From the NCBI RefSeq assembly GCF_002811945.1, contig NZ_NPDX01000005.1:212552-276551 (forward strand): 64,000 nt of DNA, given 5' to 3'. The position numbers and the translations under genes are program-made. The stretch comes from Leptospira harrisiae (GTDB lineage Bacteria > Spirochaetota > Leptospiria > Leptospirales > Leptospiraceae). This document shows positions 8,720 to 17,949 of this stretch, piece by piece. How positions within the stretch are numbered: position 1 is the stretch's first letter; every line of letters begins with the position of its first letter. The notes under the pieces are model-generated. The model saw nothing but the letters and a program-made list of their open reading frames with translations. It was not told the origin of the DNA and made no database searches.

Positions 8720-10471
8720 ATGAAACGAACAGAATTAGAACGACAGGCCATCCAAAATTTTTTAAAGTCTGTGGATTTGTTCAAAAAACTTCCCCCCGCT
8801 GTTTTGTTAAGACTGGCAAACAATGTCCAAGAAAAATTAATCCGAAGCCACGAAGCTCTTTATTATAAAGGAGAGTCTTCGGAATCAATTTATATTGTTC
8901 GGTATGGAGAAATCCTACTCGAAAATGTTGCCGGCCAAAGTCATGTTTATGTGGGTTCAGGTCAAGTTTTGGCTGAGAACTCACTTATCTCCAGTTCCAA
9001 CCATTCCACTTCTGCTATTGCCGTTATTGATTCCCTTGTTTATGTATTGAATGGAAAATTATTTTTGCAATTGGCTTCTCAAGAAAAGGTCTTCGCACAA
9101 AACATCATTCAAATGATGGGCTCTCGAATGCGAGAGAATTTAGATCGTTCCAATCATAAAGATACATTTTCCGGATTACGAAGGTTATGTGTTCATGTTC
9201 CTTTAGAACCAGAATATCATTTCAGCGAAAAAGTAAAATCCTTCCTAGACGAATACGGAGAAGTTACTAGAAAGTTATCATCGGCAATTCCTATTTCCAC
9301 TTTCAAAGGAATGGACCCCACACAAATTTCCGAATACCTTACCAATCTTAGAAATAAAACTCCCTTACTTCATATTTATTTTGATGAATCCACATCGCGA
9401 ATGGATTTACATTATCTTGTGGTGCAATCTGACTTCATTGTGTTTTGGGAAGATGAACCAGAAAAGTTTTATAAAGAAAAAGAAGAAATCATCAATTTTT
9501 GGAAAAATAGAATTAGAAACTTTGAAGGCCGTGCCATCCGAATGATGGAAAGCGGTGTTCGTAAAAGTTATCTTCCACAAGACCAATCACTCAAAACCTT
9601 TTATCAAAAAGATACTTTAGCAAGATATCTGGTCGCAAAAACGAGAGGTTTAGCGTTAGGTGGTGGTGGTGCTAGAGCTCTTGCTCATGTAGGTTTGTTA
9701 AAAGTTTTACATAGAGAAGGGATACATTTTGATTTTGTATCTGGTGCTTCGATGGGAGCTGTGATTGCGGCCTTGTATGCCAGAAAAAATTCACCTGAAG
9801 AAATTGAAGAGATGATTAAAAATTTCTTTGGTGGATTAGAAAGTGCCTTTGATCCAACGATACCGGTTGTTGCCTTTTTTAAGGGAAAACGAATGAAACG
9901 TATGTTAAAGAAAGGGTTTGGTGACCAACGTATTGAAGAATTGCCACTCCCTTTTGCTACTTCAGCTGTAGATTTACAAACGGGAAAAGAACATATTTTT
10001 GACCAAGGTCCAATTACGGAAGCTCTCACAAGCGCTATGAGTTTGCCCGGTGCCTTTCCCCCTTACAGACTCGGTGAAAAACTTTTAGTGGATGGGGGAA
10101 TGATCAATAACGTTCCCGAAAATCTCATTCGTTCCAAAGGTGCGGATGTAGTGATGGGAATCAACGTATCTCCTTTGCAAGAAATTGTTCCGGGCAAACT
10201 CTTTGAAGACAGAAACACAACTGAAAAAGGATTCTTTCGTTATATTTGGGATACTTTAAAATACCCTCCTATCTTACAAATTATGACAAGAACCATCACT
10301 TTAGAAGGTAGAGAGATCACTCGCCTCAAACGACCTAAAATGGATCTGTTTGTGCACTTCCATTTGGAAGAATTTCAGTTATTTGATTTTGCTCGTTACC
10401 AAGAGATCATTGATAAAGGGGAACAAGAAGCAGAAGCAAACTTAGCAGAAATCAAACAATTGTTTTCCTAA
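8720..10471 (+). CDS. Cyclic-nucleotide-binding patatin-like phospholipase (NTE type)
   Basis: A 583-residue protein with the neuropathy-target-esterase layout. An N-terminal cyclic-nucleotide-binding (CNB) domain covers about residues 15-140, a linker follows, and a patatin domain begins near residue 310. The patatin parts are complete: the oxyanion loop GGGGARAL, the nucleophile elbow GASMG with the catalytic serine, and the DGG motif with the catalytic aspartate (LVDGGMINNVP). It should hydrolyse membrane phospholipids or lysophospholipids under control of a nucleotide or another CNB ligand. The RBS GAGGGG lies before the ATG. A likely terminator follows at 10496-10548. Confidence 0.88.
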   Translation: MKRTELERQAIQNFLKSVDLFKKLPPAVLLRLANNVQEKLIRSHEALYYKGESSESIYIVRYGEILLENVAGQSHVYVGSGQVLAENSLISSSNHSTSAIAVIDSLVYVLNGKLFLQLASQEKVFAQNIIQMMGSRMRENLDRSNHKDTFSGLRRLCVHVPLEPEYHFSEKVKSFLDEYGEVTRKLSSAIPISTFKGMDPTQISEYLTNLRNKTPLLHIYFDESTSRMDLHYLVVQSDFIVFWEDEPEKFYKEKEEIINFWKNRIRNFEGRAIRMMESGVRKSYLPQDQSLKTFYQKDTLARYLVAKTRGLALGGGGARALAHVGLLKVLHREGIHFDFVSGASMGAVIAALYARKNSPEEIEEMIKNFFGGLESAFDPTIPVVAFFKGKRMKRMLKKGFGDQRIEELPLPFATSAVDLQTGKEHIFDQGPITEALTSAMSLPGAFPPYRLGEKLLVDGGMINNVPENLIRSKGADVVMGINVSPLQEIVPGKLFEDRNTTEKGFFRYIWDTLKYPPILQIMTRTITLEGREITRLKRPKMDLFVHFHLEEFQLFDFARYQEIIDKGEQEAEANLAEIKQLFS

Positions 10472-10495
10472 CAATCTTTTGATTCATAATCTAAA

Positions 10496-10548
10496 TTATT
10501 CCCACCTAACGAAAACTAACTTGTGTCGATGGGTGGGATAACTGTTTT
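10496..10548. terminator. Terminator hairpin between convergent genes
   Basis: Imperfect inverted repeat TTATTCCCACC (10496-10506) and GGTGGGATAA (10532-10541), then a T run (10544-10548). It sits in the 93-base gap between the patatin gene and the convergent SPFH gene and could stop transcripts from the plus strand. Confidence 0.5.
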
Positions 10549-10564
10549 TAAGGTTCAGCCAATT

Positions 10565-11551
10565 TTACAAAGAAGATAGAATTTCTTTTTTTTTGGCTTC
10601 AAATTCTTCGGCGTTGATGAGGCCTTGGTCGAGTAAACCTTTGAGTTTGGCAATGCGAGCAGCTGGGTCATTGGCTGCAGGTGCCGCACCTTGGCCTCCG
10701 CCTTGGTTCATCATACTTCCCATCATTTGGCCCATATTCATTCCCATTCCCATCCCAGCACCCATCGCACCACCACCTTGGCCTTCGTTTTCTGCAGCGG
10801 CTTGCCCAATATCAAACATTTTCTTTTGTTGGTATTTGTCTCCAAGCATATCGATTTCGAATTTATCGGTAATGATTTTTTGGATTCGTTGGTAGTTGGG
10901 ATCGTTTTGGTCAAAGTTCACCGAAGATACGTTAAACTCTGTTAAGTCGATTCCATATTTTTCAAATTCAGGAGCCAGTTTGACCCTTCCTGCGGTGGAA
11001 CTTTCATCCCTATATTTATTGATCTCAACTACAGAAGTGTTGTTGTTTAAAATGACTTCAGAAATAAAATCACCAATCCCACGAACGATATTTGGTTTTA
11101 AAAATTCATCAATGGATTCGTTGGTAGTTCGATTTCCACCTTTCACCACATTGAGTAAAAAGGACCTCGAATCTTTGATTCGTAATTTATAATCTCCAAA
11201 GGCTCGAATGTTTAAAACAATTTTGTATTTTGGATCTTCCAAAGGGATTGGGGTATTGGTTCCCCATTTCATTGCAAAGATGGCTTTGTTTACATAATAA
11301 ACTTCTGCTGTGAAAGGAGTTTTTCCACCAAACGGAAGATTGACGAGAGCTTCTAAAATAGGAATGTTTCCCGTTTTTAATGTATGAGTTCCTGGACCAA
11401 AAGTATCTAAAGCCTTTCCTTCTTTAAAAAAAATGGCTTCTTGGTTTTCATCCACCACCAGTTGCCCTGCAGTGCTGATTTCATCAGATGGATACTTCCA
11501 AACGATTTCATTGGGGCTGCCTTCAAATTTAATTCTATCGATTAGTGCCAT
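10565..11551 (-). CDS. SPFH-domain protein with C-terminal SHOCT motif
   Basis: A 328-residue protein of the SPFH/virion-core-like group. The N-terminal three quarters is the SPFH fold (about residues 25-230), with strands typical of the YdjI-like subgroup. A Gly/Met-rich linker (MGAGMGMGMNMGQMMGSMMN) follows. The end is a SHOCT-type short helical domain (ARIAKLKGLLDQGLINAEEF, then EAKKKEIL). SPFH proteins assemble into membrane-linked scaffolds, and SHOCT domains bind partners or membranes. The ATG at 11551 has a good AAGGAA site. It is the third gene of a unit with the zinc-ribbon gene and an unknown gene, an arrangement seen in many bacteria, suggesting a joint role in envelope or membrane stress (inference). 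Confidence 0.82.
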   Translation of the reverse strand: MALIDRIKFEGSPNEIVWKYPSDEISTAGQLVVDENQEAIFFKEGKALDTFGPGTHTLKTGNIPILEALVNLPFGGKTPFTAEVYYVNKAIFAMKWGTNTPIPLEDPKYKIVLNIRAFGDYKLRIKDSRSFLLNVVKGGNRTTNESIDEFLKPNIVRGIGDFISEVILNNNTSVVEINKYRDESSTAGRVKLAPEFEKYGIDLTEFNVSSVNFDQNDPNYQRIQKIITDKFEIDMLGDKYQQKKMFDIGQAAAENEGQGGGAMGAGMGMGMNMGQMMGSMMNQGGGQGAAPAANDPAARIAKLKGLLDQGLINAEEFEAKKKEILSSL

Positions 11552-11570
11552 TGTTTATTTCCTTATTCTC

Positions 11571-12098
11571 TTATTTTAAAAAGATTGAGTTTCTAGATTC
11601 AAATTGTGTTTCAAAGTTTAACAATAATTTGTTGATTGATTCAATTGCCGCTTCTGGATTAGTCACAAAAGCAGCGGGAAGGGTATCCAAAATTTCTTTT
11701 TGTATGTTCCCCACTTTTTCCAACATCGAAAAGTCATGGTTTAGTAATTTTTCCATTTCTTCCGCAGTGGCTTTGACCCCAGTACCGAGTCCATTCAGTC
11801 CATACCCAGCAGAACCTACTTTCATTATGATTCGATCCAGAAGCGTGGTTGCTGGATTTGTTTTTCCGATGTTTTGGATTTCTGCCTTCGCCACAAACCC
11901 TTCTTCTAGTTTACGAAAACTTTCTTTAAAAGAGGTTAGAATTCCTCCGAGTTCTTTTCGGATGAGAAGATCGGTTTTTTCATACTCTTGGTTGGCTAGA
12001 GCTTCTTCGAATAGTTTGATTTCCTTTAAAAACTTTCGGATGGGATCTTGTTCGTTCTTAAAACGTTCTAATGTAGATTTTAACCAAGTTTGGTCCAT
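11571..12098 (-). CDS. Unrecognised helical protein between zinc-ribbon and SPFH genes
   Basis: A 175-residue, mostly helical, charged protein with no signal peptide and no membrane segment. I recognise no family. Apolar heptad-like spacing around residues 25-75 suggests helical packing or a coiled coil. A glycine-rich patch (GSAGYGLNGLGTG, about 100-112) interrupts it. The ATG lies one base after the stop of the zinc-ribbon gene, behind the site AGAGGA, and the SPFH gene follows after 19 bases. It is thus embedded in that operon and may work with SPFH. Confidence 0.65.
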   Translation of the reverse strand: MDQTWLKSTLERFKNEQDPIRKFLKEIKLFEEALANQEYEKTDLLIRKELGGILTSFKESFRKLEEGFVAKAEIQNIGKTNPATTLLDRIIMKVGSAGYGLNGLGTGVKATAEEMEKLLNHDFSMLEKVGNIQKEILDTLPAAFVTNPEAAIESINKLLLNFETQFESRNSIFLK

Positions 12099-12099
12099 T

Positions 12100-13160
12100 T
12101 TATTCCTCTTTTACGTTCCCTTCTAACGTTTGTATGGTGTCACAAGTGATGTAATTAAAGATGACACTTTTTTCTGTTTGGTAGAGTGCTTTGGATGGAA
12201 GTGATTTCCATTTGGCCATATCAAATTCACAGTCATGTTTTTCCCCTTTGGTTTCACCAGTGGACTCTGTGAAATGAACTATATATTTTTCTTCTTTGGT
12301 TCCTAAACGTTCACAGCCAATATTAGTGCTTGTACATTCGCGGATTTGGGGAGAGGGCCAATAAGGTTCTTGTGTGGTTCCAAATCCTTTTGCCACTGCA
12401 TTTCTCTCAAAGGCCCATTTATCGACGCGGTAACTACAATGGTCATCGTACACAGGTTCTTGTCTGTATTTGGTAGTACAACTTTCACTTTCGGAGAAAG
12501 TTCCATCTCCACGATCCGAACGAACTGTATGGCAATCTTCTCCATCAGGTATGCTGTTATAACTTCTGATCTCACGACTTCTGGACACACTGTACGCACC
12601 GATAGGCATGGAGTCACACCATTCAGATTCGGAAACTGGTTTGAACTGATCGATGGCTATTGTGCGAGACCATTCTTGGTGAGTGATTTGTAATTCTACT
12701 TTTTCTGTCCATAACACACCGAGGCAAACAAATCCAATCCCACCAAAAACAATGGTTCCGAGTAGCCACAAAACCCATTTGGGAGTTTTTGGATGTGGTT
12801 TGACCCAATCGGAATTGGGGAAGTCTAAATCTTCTTTTGCTTTTTGTACAAGTCTTCCGTGAGTCCATCCTGGTCGGATCTGAGTTTTACATTTTGAGCT
12901 CCATCTAGGGAACCACCACAGTTTCCGCAAAACGTGGCTTTGGCTCCGTTGGCTGTTTGACAAAAAGGACAAACCTTGTCTGCTCCGTAATAGACATGAT
13001 CTTGGACAGCGACTTTGTCTGCTTCGCTCGGAAAGTATCTTCGATTGGGATCTTGTGTGGCTCCACAATTGGGACAATGCCTATGTGTTTTACCTAACAA
13101 TTTTTTAGTTCCGCAATATTCGCAGTCCCAAAGCATTTCATAGATTCTTTCTTCTGCCAT
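12100..13160 (-). pseudogene. Zinc-ribbon membrane protein, frame broken at a 5-base homopolymer
   Basis: Two overlapping frames together make one protein of about 350 residues. The first frame (ATG at 13160) has three zinc-ribbon-like CxxC pairs: CEYC with CPNC, then CPFC with CGNC. It stops after EDLYKKQKKI. The continuing frame carries KAKEDLDFPNSDW, one membrane helix (WVLWLLGTIVFGGIGFVCLG) and an extracytoplasmic domain with several Cys. The frames meet at a run of five T (12841-12845; five A on the coding strand), and one extra base there would give LYKKAKEDLDF without a break. This is a true mutation, a sequencing error, or a -1 slip on AAA AAG. It heads the unknown-SPFH operon. Confidence 0.75.
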
Positions 13161-13245
13161 CGCAACAAAGGTTTATCTGCAAAAAATTGACTTTTGCAAG
13201 AAAAATATTTCCAATTCGTAAAATCCCACATAGAATCTTACCAAC

Positions 13246-15084
13246 ATGCGTTTGGTACTAAATCTAGTTCTTAAGTTTCGTTATTTCTTTTTCTCTTTTG
13301 TCGTTCTGATTTTCTCTCTTGGTTACCTTCATTCTCGATCAAAACAGAATGCAGTTCATCCACTTGATAGTTTGTATTTGAAATTATCACCTAATGTAGT
13401 TAAGACGGAAAAGAAAATTGCACTTCGAAGGTTATCTCTTCATTTGCGAGGTGTGATTCCCAGTGTCAACGAATGGAAAGAATTAGAAGCTCTACCTGCC
13501 GACCAAAGTTTAGAATCTTTTGCAGTAAGTTTTTTAAAACAACCTGAGTTTGCCGAATACTGGGGAACCAAGTTCACCTCTATGTTACGGGACAAATCCA
13601 AAGGTCGTAAAATTCCAACAGGCTCGTTTTTCGAATACGTTGCCAGTTCCCTTCATAAAAACAAACCCTATGACCAATTGGTGCAAGAAATGTTAACCTC
13701 TACTGGCAACGTAAAAGAATCGCCAGCAACCATGTTTTATATTCGTGATGGAGCCGATCCTTTACAAACAGCCGAGTATGTTGGAAGGTTATTTTATGCA
13801 AAACGAGTGGCTTGTGCCAGATGCCATGACCATCCTTATATTTCGGATTTTACAAGAAGAGATTATTATGCACTCGCAGCCTTTTTTAGCCAACAGTTCT
13901 TTCGAGATGGATCTTGGGAAGCAGATCGTTATGGAAAAACTTTGAGTTATGTTCCGAGAGAATTAGAAGTTCATCTTCCAATGGAAGAACAAAAAAATCT
14001 TCAAGATAAAAACAATGAATGGAATAGAGACAATTGGAGCAAATGGACCGACGAACAACGAAAAGACTACCAAAAGAAACATGAGGTGGAATACGCAACT
14101 CTATATTACCAACCCAAACTTGGACTTCGTTTTCCTCATACTGACGATGCCCCTGGAGGTGATTTAGTAAGGCCAAAGTATTTAGATGGGAAAGAAGCAA
14201 AATTATTACCTGGAGAGGATCGTAGAAAAGCCTTTGCTACTTGGTTAACAAATAAATCCAATGATCGGTTTCGGAAAGTGATCATCAATCGAGTTTGGAC
14301 AGAACTTATGGGTTGGAGTTTTTTCACTCCACTTGATGATTGGAATGAAGATACTGTGGTGACTGGAGATGAGATTCTAAATCATCTCGATTCTTATTTT
14401 TTGACAAACAACTTAAAACTAAAAGAGCTCATTTTATACATTGTGACTTCCAATGCTTACAATCGTTCACTGACAAACAATCCAAACGACCAAGATCCTA
14501 TTCGTTATTTTTCTCCCAATCGATTGGACAGTGATCAACTTCTCAACTCTCTCATTCGAGTCTCTGATTCCCAAAAAATCGGTAACATTCGAGAAAGGAA
14601 TTTATCTTGGATCTCTGGCTTTATGGATAAAAAACCTTATGATTTGACTGGAATAGGTAGTATCCGAATTCCTCAGGAAAACCCAAAAGAATTTTCCAAC
14701 TCAGCTGAGGTAGAGAGACCAGCGCCTTATCATACGATGTTATCTGTATTTGGGTCTGGACCAAGAGTGGATATTTCTGATGATATCTCAGAACTTACCA
14801 TTGAACAAATGTTAACTCTAATGAATGGTCGTGTGGTGGGAAAATTGGTTTGGGATTTTGGTAACAAAGAGTCTTTGGTGAAACAAGAGTTTGACCAATT
14901 AAAATCAATGAATTTGGTTATTTCCAATCTTTACTTTCGACTTTTAGGTAGAGAGCCAAGTTTAGGGGAAAAAGAAAAAATAAAAACACTTTTGATAAAA
15001 CCAGATACTGTTTTTGACAAAGACTTACTCCAAGACATTCTCTGGGCTCTGATCAATAGCCAAGAGTTTCAACACATCAATTAG
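13246..15084 (+). CDS. DUF1549/DUF1553 protein with haem-type CxxCH motif
   Basis: A 612-residue exported protein with an N-terminal signal or anchor helix (VLKFRYFFFSFVVLIFSLGY). A DUF1549 domain (about residues 40-230) and a DUF1553 domain (about 300-560) follow, the pairing common in Planctomycetes and found in some spirochaetes. Inside DUF1549 is CARCHDHP, a CxxCH motif that could bind haem, next to the family's conserved His residues. Function is not established. The DUF1501 gene follows 9 bases after its stop, and these two families are almost always found together, which suggests one complex. Confidence 0.82.
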   Translation: MRLVLNLVLKFRYFFFSFVVLIFSLGYLHSRSKQNAVHPLDSLYLKLSPNVVKTEKKIALRRLSLHLRGVIPSVNEWKELEALPADQSLESFAVSFLKQPEFAEYWGTKFTSMLRDKSKGRKIPTGSFFEYVASSLHKNKPYDQLVQEMLTSTGNVKESPATMFYIRDGADPLQTAEYVGRLFYAKRVACARCHDHPYISDFTRRDYYALAAFFSQQFFRDGSWEADRYGKTLSYVPRELEVHLPMEEQKNLQDKNNEWNRDNWSKWTDEQRKDYQKKHEVEYATLYYQPKLGLRFPHTDDAPGGDLVRPKYLDGKEAKLLPGEDRRKAFATWLTNKSNDRFRKVIINRVWTELMGWSFFTPLDDWNEDTVVTGDEILNHLDSYFLTNNLKLKELILYIVTSNAYNRSLTNNPNDQDPIRYFSPNRLDSDQLLNSLIRVSDSQKIGNIRERNLSWISGFMDKKPYDLTGIGSIRIPQENPKEFSNSAEVERPAPYHTMLSVFGSGPRVDISDDISELTIEQMLTLMNGRVVGKLVWDFGNKESLVKQEFDQLKSMNLVISNLYFRLLGREPSLGEKEKIKTLLIKPDTVFDKDLLQDILWALINSQEFQHIN

Positions 15085-15093
15085 GGAATCATC

Positions 15094-16380
15094 ATGGATC
15101 GCAAAGAATTTTTAAAAAAATCAATTCTCAGTTTGGGACTCAGTCCCTTTTTGTTTTCTACAAATCCCTTTGGAAGTCTACATGCCGAAGAAGAAGAGGA
15201 ATCCATTACCCTTCCTTCTAAAGTAAAGTCCGTCATCTTTATTGAAATGATGGGAGGGATGAGCCATGTCGATACATTAGATCCCAAACCAAACAGTGCG
15301 TTTGGAAAAGTAAATTCCAGCATTTCTGGACTTTCTGTATTGGAACCATTTTCTCTTACCGCAAAACAATTACATTCGATTGGAATTGTTAGGTCTACAT
15401 GGAGTGAAGAAGGGGATCATGGATTCGCACAAATGTTACTGGGTACGGGATACCGAATGACAGAAGCGATGGGCTTTCCTGACATTCCTCATTTTGGTGC
15501 CGTGATTGCTTATGCTAAAAAATCGAAAGTCAAATCTTCGTATTTTCCAAGTTATGTGACTATTGGGGGTCGTGGTAGTAAAAATGGGAACTCTGGATTT
15601 TTAGGAATCGATTATTCTGGTTATCATGTTGGAAATGTGGATGAACCCATCCAACATCTAAACCCATCCTATGGAAAATTTTCTGATGATCGGATCCTTC
15701 GAAGAAAGGACTTGGTTTCCTTTATGAATGAAGAGTTTTCTAAAACCTATCCCACAAAAGAATCCAAACATTGGAAAAATATGCTCGTGGCGGCCGAAGA
15801 GTTTCGGAATTCCAAAAACATAGATAGTTTTCGAATCAGTTTGGAAGATGAAAAAACTCGTGCTCGTTACGGAACCACTTGGCAAGGCAAAGCTATGTTA
15901 CTGGCGAAACGCCTTGCAGCACAAGAAGTTCCTTTCATTCATATCTCGATTGGAGGATGGGACACACATACAGGCAACAAAGCACAAGTCACAAAAATAA
16001 TGAAAGAAACCGATATGGGCATTGCTTCTCTACTCGAAGACTTATATAATACAGGGCTCATGAAACAAACGTTATTTGTTCTTACCAGTGAATTCGGTAG
16101 AACCCCAGATGTAGGATCAAGAGACGGTCGTGACCATCATCCTAAAGTTTGGTCAACCTTACTTGGAGGTGGACCCTTTGCCAAAGGATTCGTGTTAGGC
16201 GAAACAGATGAAACAGGATCCAAACCTGTGAATCCAAAGGAGGCCCTTCATGTAAGAGATCTCATCGCCACCATTTACCAAGCGGCTGGAGTCAATCCCG
16301 ATGCCTCACTCACCAATTCCTTTGGCCGTCCTTTTCTTTTAACAACGAAGAAAGCGAAAGTATATGAAGGTTTGTTTTAG
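15094..16380 (+). CDS. DUF1501 protein, sulfatase/alkaline-phosphatase-like fold, exported
   Basis: A 428-residue DUF1501 protein, a family related to the sulfatase and alkaline phosphatase superfamily. The N-terminus (MDRKEFLKKSILSLGLSPFL) resembles a signal sequence but lacks a twin-arginine pair. Family marks are IEMMGGMSHVDTLDPK near residue 48, SEFGRTPDVGSRDGRDHHP near the C-terminus (metal-site His and Asp) and GGWDTH in the middle. It is the partner of the DUF1549/DUF1553 gene just upstream. A hydrolase of sulfate or phosphate esters at the cell surface is a reasonable guess, but no substrate is known. Confidence 0.82.
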   Translation: MDRKEFLKKSILSLGLSPFLFSTNPFGSLHAEEEEESITLPSKVKSVIFIEMMGGMSHVDTLDPKPNSAFGKVNSSISGLSVLEPFSLTAKQLHSIGIVRSTWSEEGDHGFAQMLLGTGYRMTEAMGFPDIPHFGAVIAYAKKSKVKSSYFPSYVTIGGRGSKNGNSGFLGIDYSGYHVGNVDEPIQHLNPSYGKFSDDRILRRKDLVSFMNEEFSKTYPTKESKHWKNMLVAAEEFRNSKNIDSFRISLEDEKTRARYGTTWQGKAMLLAKRLAAQEVPFIHISIGGWDTHTGNKAQVTKIMKETDMGIASLLEDLYNTGLMKQTLFVLTSEFGRTPDVGSRDGRDHHPKVWSTLLGGGPFAKGFVLGETDETGSKPVNPKEALHVRDLIATIYQAAGVNPDASLTNSFGRPFLLTTKKAKVYEGLF

Positions 16381-16533
16381 TTTGATTTAGCCTGGTTAGG
16401 AGTTTTTCGAGTCGAAATAGAGGAGAATGAGACAGAAAGAAGCAAATCGGTGCTACTTTTTGAGAATATTTACCTTTCTAGGTTCATTTTTCCTTTTCTT
16501 ACGAAAGAAATTTAAAATACTGATCCCTGATCT

Positions 16534-17562
16534 ATGAAAAAAGCACTCATTACCGGAATCACAGGCCAAGACGGTTCCTATCTGGCAGAACTCCTCCTCC
16601 AAAAAGGATACGAAGTCCACGGGATCGTTCGTAGAACGAGCCTTTTCAATCGCAATCGCATTGAACATCTGCACGGAAACCCAAACCTCCGCCTCCATTA
16701 TGGAGACATGACGGATTCCTCGAACCTAAACCGAATCTTAGAAAAAATCCAACCATCGGAAATCTATAACTTAGCAGCTCAGTCCCATGTTCAGGTTTCT
16801 TTCGAAGTTCCAGAATACACTGCGGAAGTGGATGCGGTCGGAACCTTACGGATTTTAGATGCCATCAAACAAACAGGGATCAATACCCGTTTTTACCAAG
16901 CTTCAACTTCCGAACTTTACGGACTTGTCCAAGAAGTACCACAAACAGAAAAAACGCCGTTTTACCCACGATCCCCTTATGCAGTTGCAAAACTTTATGC
17001 TTATTGGGCAGTCGTTAACTACCGTGAAGCATACAATTTACATGCTTCTAACGGAATTTTATTTAACCATGAATCTCCCCGTCGTGGTGAAGCTTTTGTC
17101 ACAAGAAAAGTAACCATTGGTGTTTCTGAAGTGAAAGCTGGAAAACTCCCACACATCACAATGGGAAATATTGATTCCAAACGCGACTGGGGATATGCTC
17201 CAGACTACGTAGAAATGATGTGGATGATGTTGCAAAAAGACACTCCAGATGACTATGTTGTGGCGACAAATGAAACACATACAGTTCGTGAATTCATAGA
17301 AGAAGCTTACAAAATTGCTGGATTTGAAGTAGTATGGGAAGGCAAAGCTGAGAAAGAAGTTGGTAAGGACAAAAAGACCGGCCAAGTTCTTGTTAAAATT
17401 GATCCAAAGTACTACAGACCTACGGAAGTGGAACTTTTGATTGGTAACCCTGAAAAAGCAAAACTTCAGTTAGGTTGGGAGCCAAAGGTTAAGTTCAAAG
17501 AGTTGGTTCGAATCATGATGGAAGCTGATTTAGCTACTCAAGGATTGAAACCAGTAAATTAG
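16534..17562 (+). CDS. gmd: GDP-mannose 4,6-dehydratase
   Basis: A 342-residue short-chain dehydrogenase of the GDP-mannose dehydratase family. It converts GDP-mannose to GDP-4-keto-6-deoxymannose, the precursor of fucose, rhamnose-type or perosamine sugars for lipopolysaccharide. The N-terminus has the NADP-binding motif [16 protein letters not shown], followed by [13 protein letters not shown]. The active site is STSELYG with [15 protein letters not shown], giving the Ser/Thr and YxxxK residues, and the substrate-binding block [16 protein letters not shown] is intact. It stands alone here, with no fcl or other nucleotide-sugar gene adjacent. Its end converges on the STAS gene, with a strong hairpin between them. 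Confidence 0.92.
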   Translation: MKKALITGITGQDGSYLAELLLQKGYEVHGIVRRTSLFNRNRIEHLHGNPNLRLHYGDMTDSSNLNRILEKIQPSEIYNLAAQSHVQVSFEVPEYTAEVDAVGTLRILDAIKQTGINTRFYQASTSELYGLVQEVPQTEKTPFYPRSPYAVAKLYAYWAVVNYREAYNLHASNGILFNHESPRRGEAFVTRKVTIGVSEVKAGKLPHITMGNIDSKRDWGYAPDYVEMMWMMLQKDTPDDYVVATNETHTVREFIEEAYKIAGFEVVWEGKAEKEVGKDKKTGQVLVKIDPKYYRPTEVELLIGNPEKAKLQLGWEPKVKFKELVRIMMEADLATQGLKPVN

Positions 17563-17580
17563 AATAACTATCTTTTGAAT

Positions 17581-17617
17581 GGATCGTTTTTTGGTTTAAA
17601 GACCAAAAAACTGATCC
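17581..17617. terminator. Bidirectional terminator hairpin between gmd and the STAS gene
   Basis: Near-perfect inverted repeat: GGATC, then GTTTTTTGGT, loop, ACCAAAAAAC, then GATCC with one extra T. Runs of T or A sit on both flanks. It includes the last codons of the STAS gene, so one element can serve both convergent genes. Confidence 0.65.
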
Positions 17618-17901
17618 AACATCAATTTCTTCAAAGTTTCTTTTAGTTTATCTTGGATATTGACAATCTTCACTGTCATTTTCTTTTCATCCGCTTTGTT
17701 TTTGAATGAAAGCAAACGAGAGATTCCTAGGGAACTCACAATCACCACTTTTTCCAAATCCAAAAAGATTTCTTGAACGTTCTTCTCCAAGATTTCCGCT
17801 AAAATCTCTCTTAACTCTGGTGCGTTTCCATCAAGGATCTGATCCATAAAACGAACACGGATCGTGTTTCCCTTTTCTTCGACTAGTATCTTATCACTCA
17901 T
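17596..17901 (-). CDS. STAS-domain anti-sigma-factor-antagonist-like protein
   Basis: A 101-residue single STAS domain of the SpoIIAA/RsbV type. It shows the strand-turn DLEKVVIVSSLGISRLLSF, in which the serine pair (about residues 57-58) matches the site phosphorylated by partner kinases. Such proteins switch sigma factors or other regulators by binding an anti-sigma kinase when unphosphorylated. No kinase or sigma gene is adjacent. The CNB-domain gene upstream is in the same direction with a 48-base gap, so co-transcription is possible. Confidence 0.82.
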   Translation of the reverse strand: MSDKILVEEKGNTIRVRFMDQILDGNAPELREILAEILEKNVQEIFLDLEKVVIVSSLGISRLLSFKNKADEKKMTVKIVNIQDKLKETLKKLMLDQFFGL

Positions 17902-17949
17902 ATTTCGTTGGCCTCTAACGTAAGTCAGGAGAGGAAAGTTTGCAAGAAG

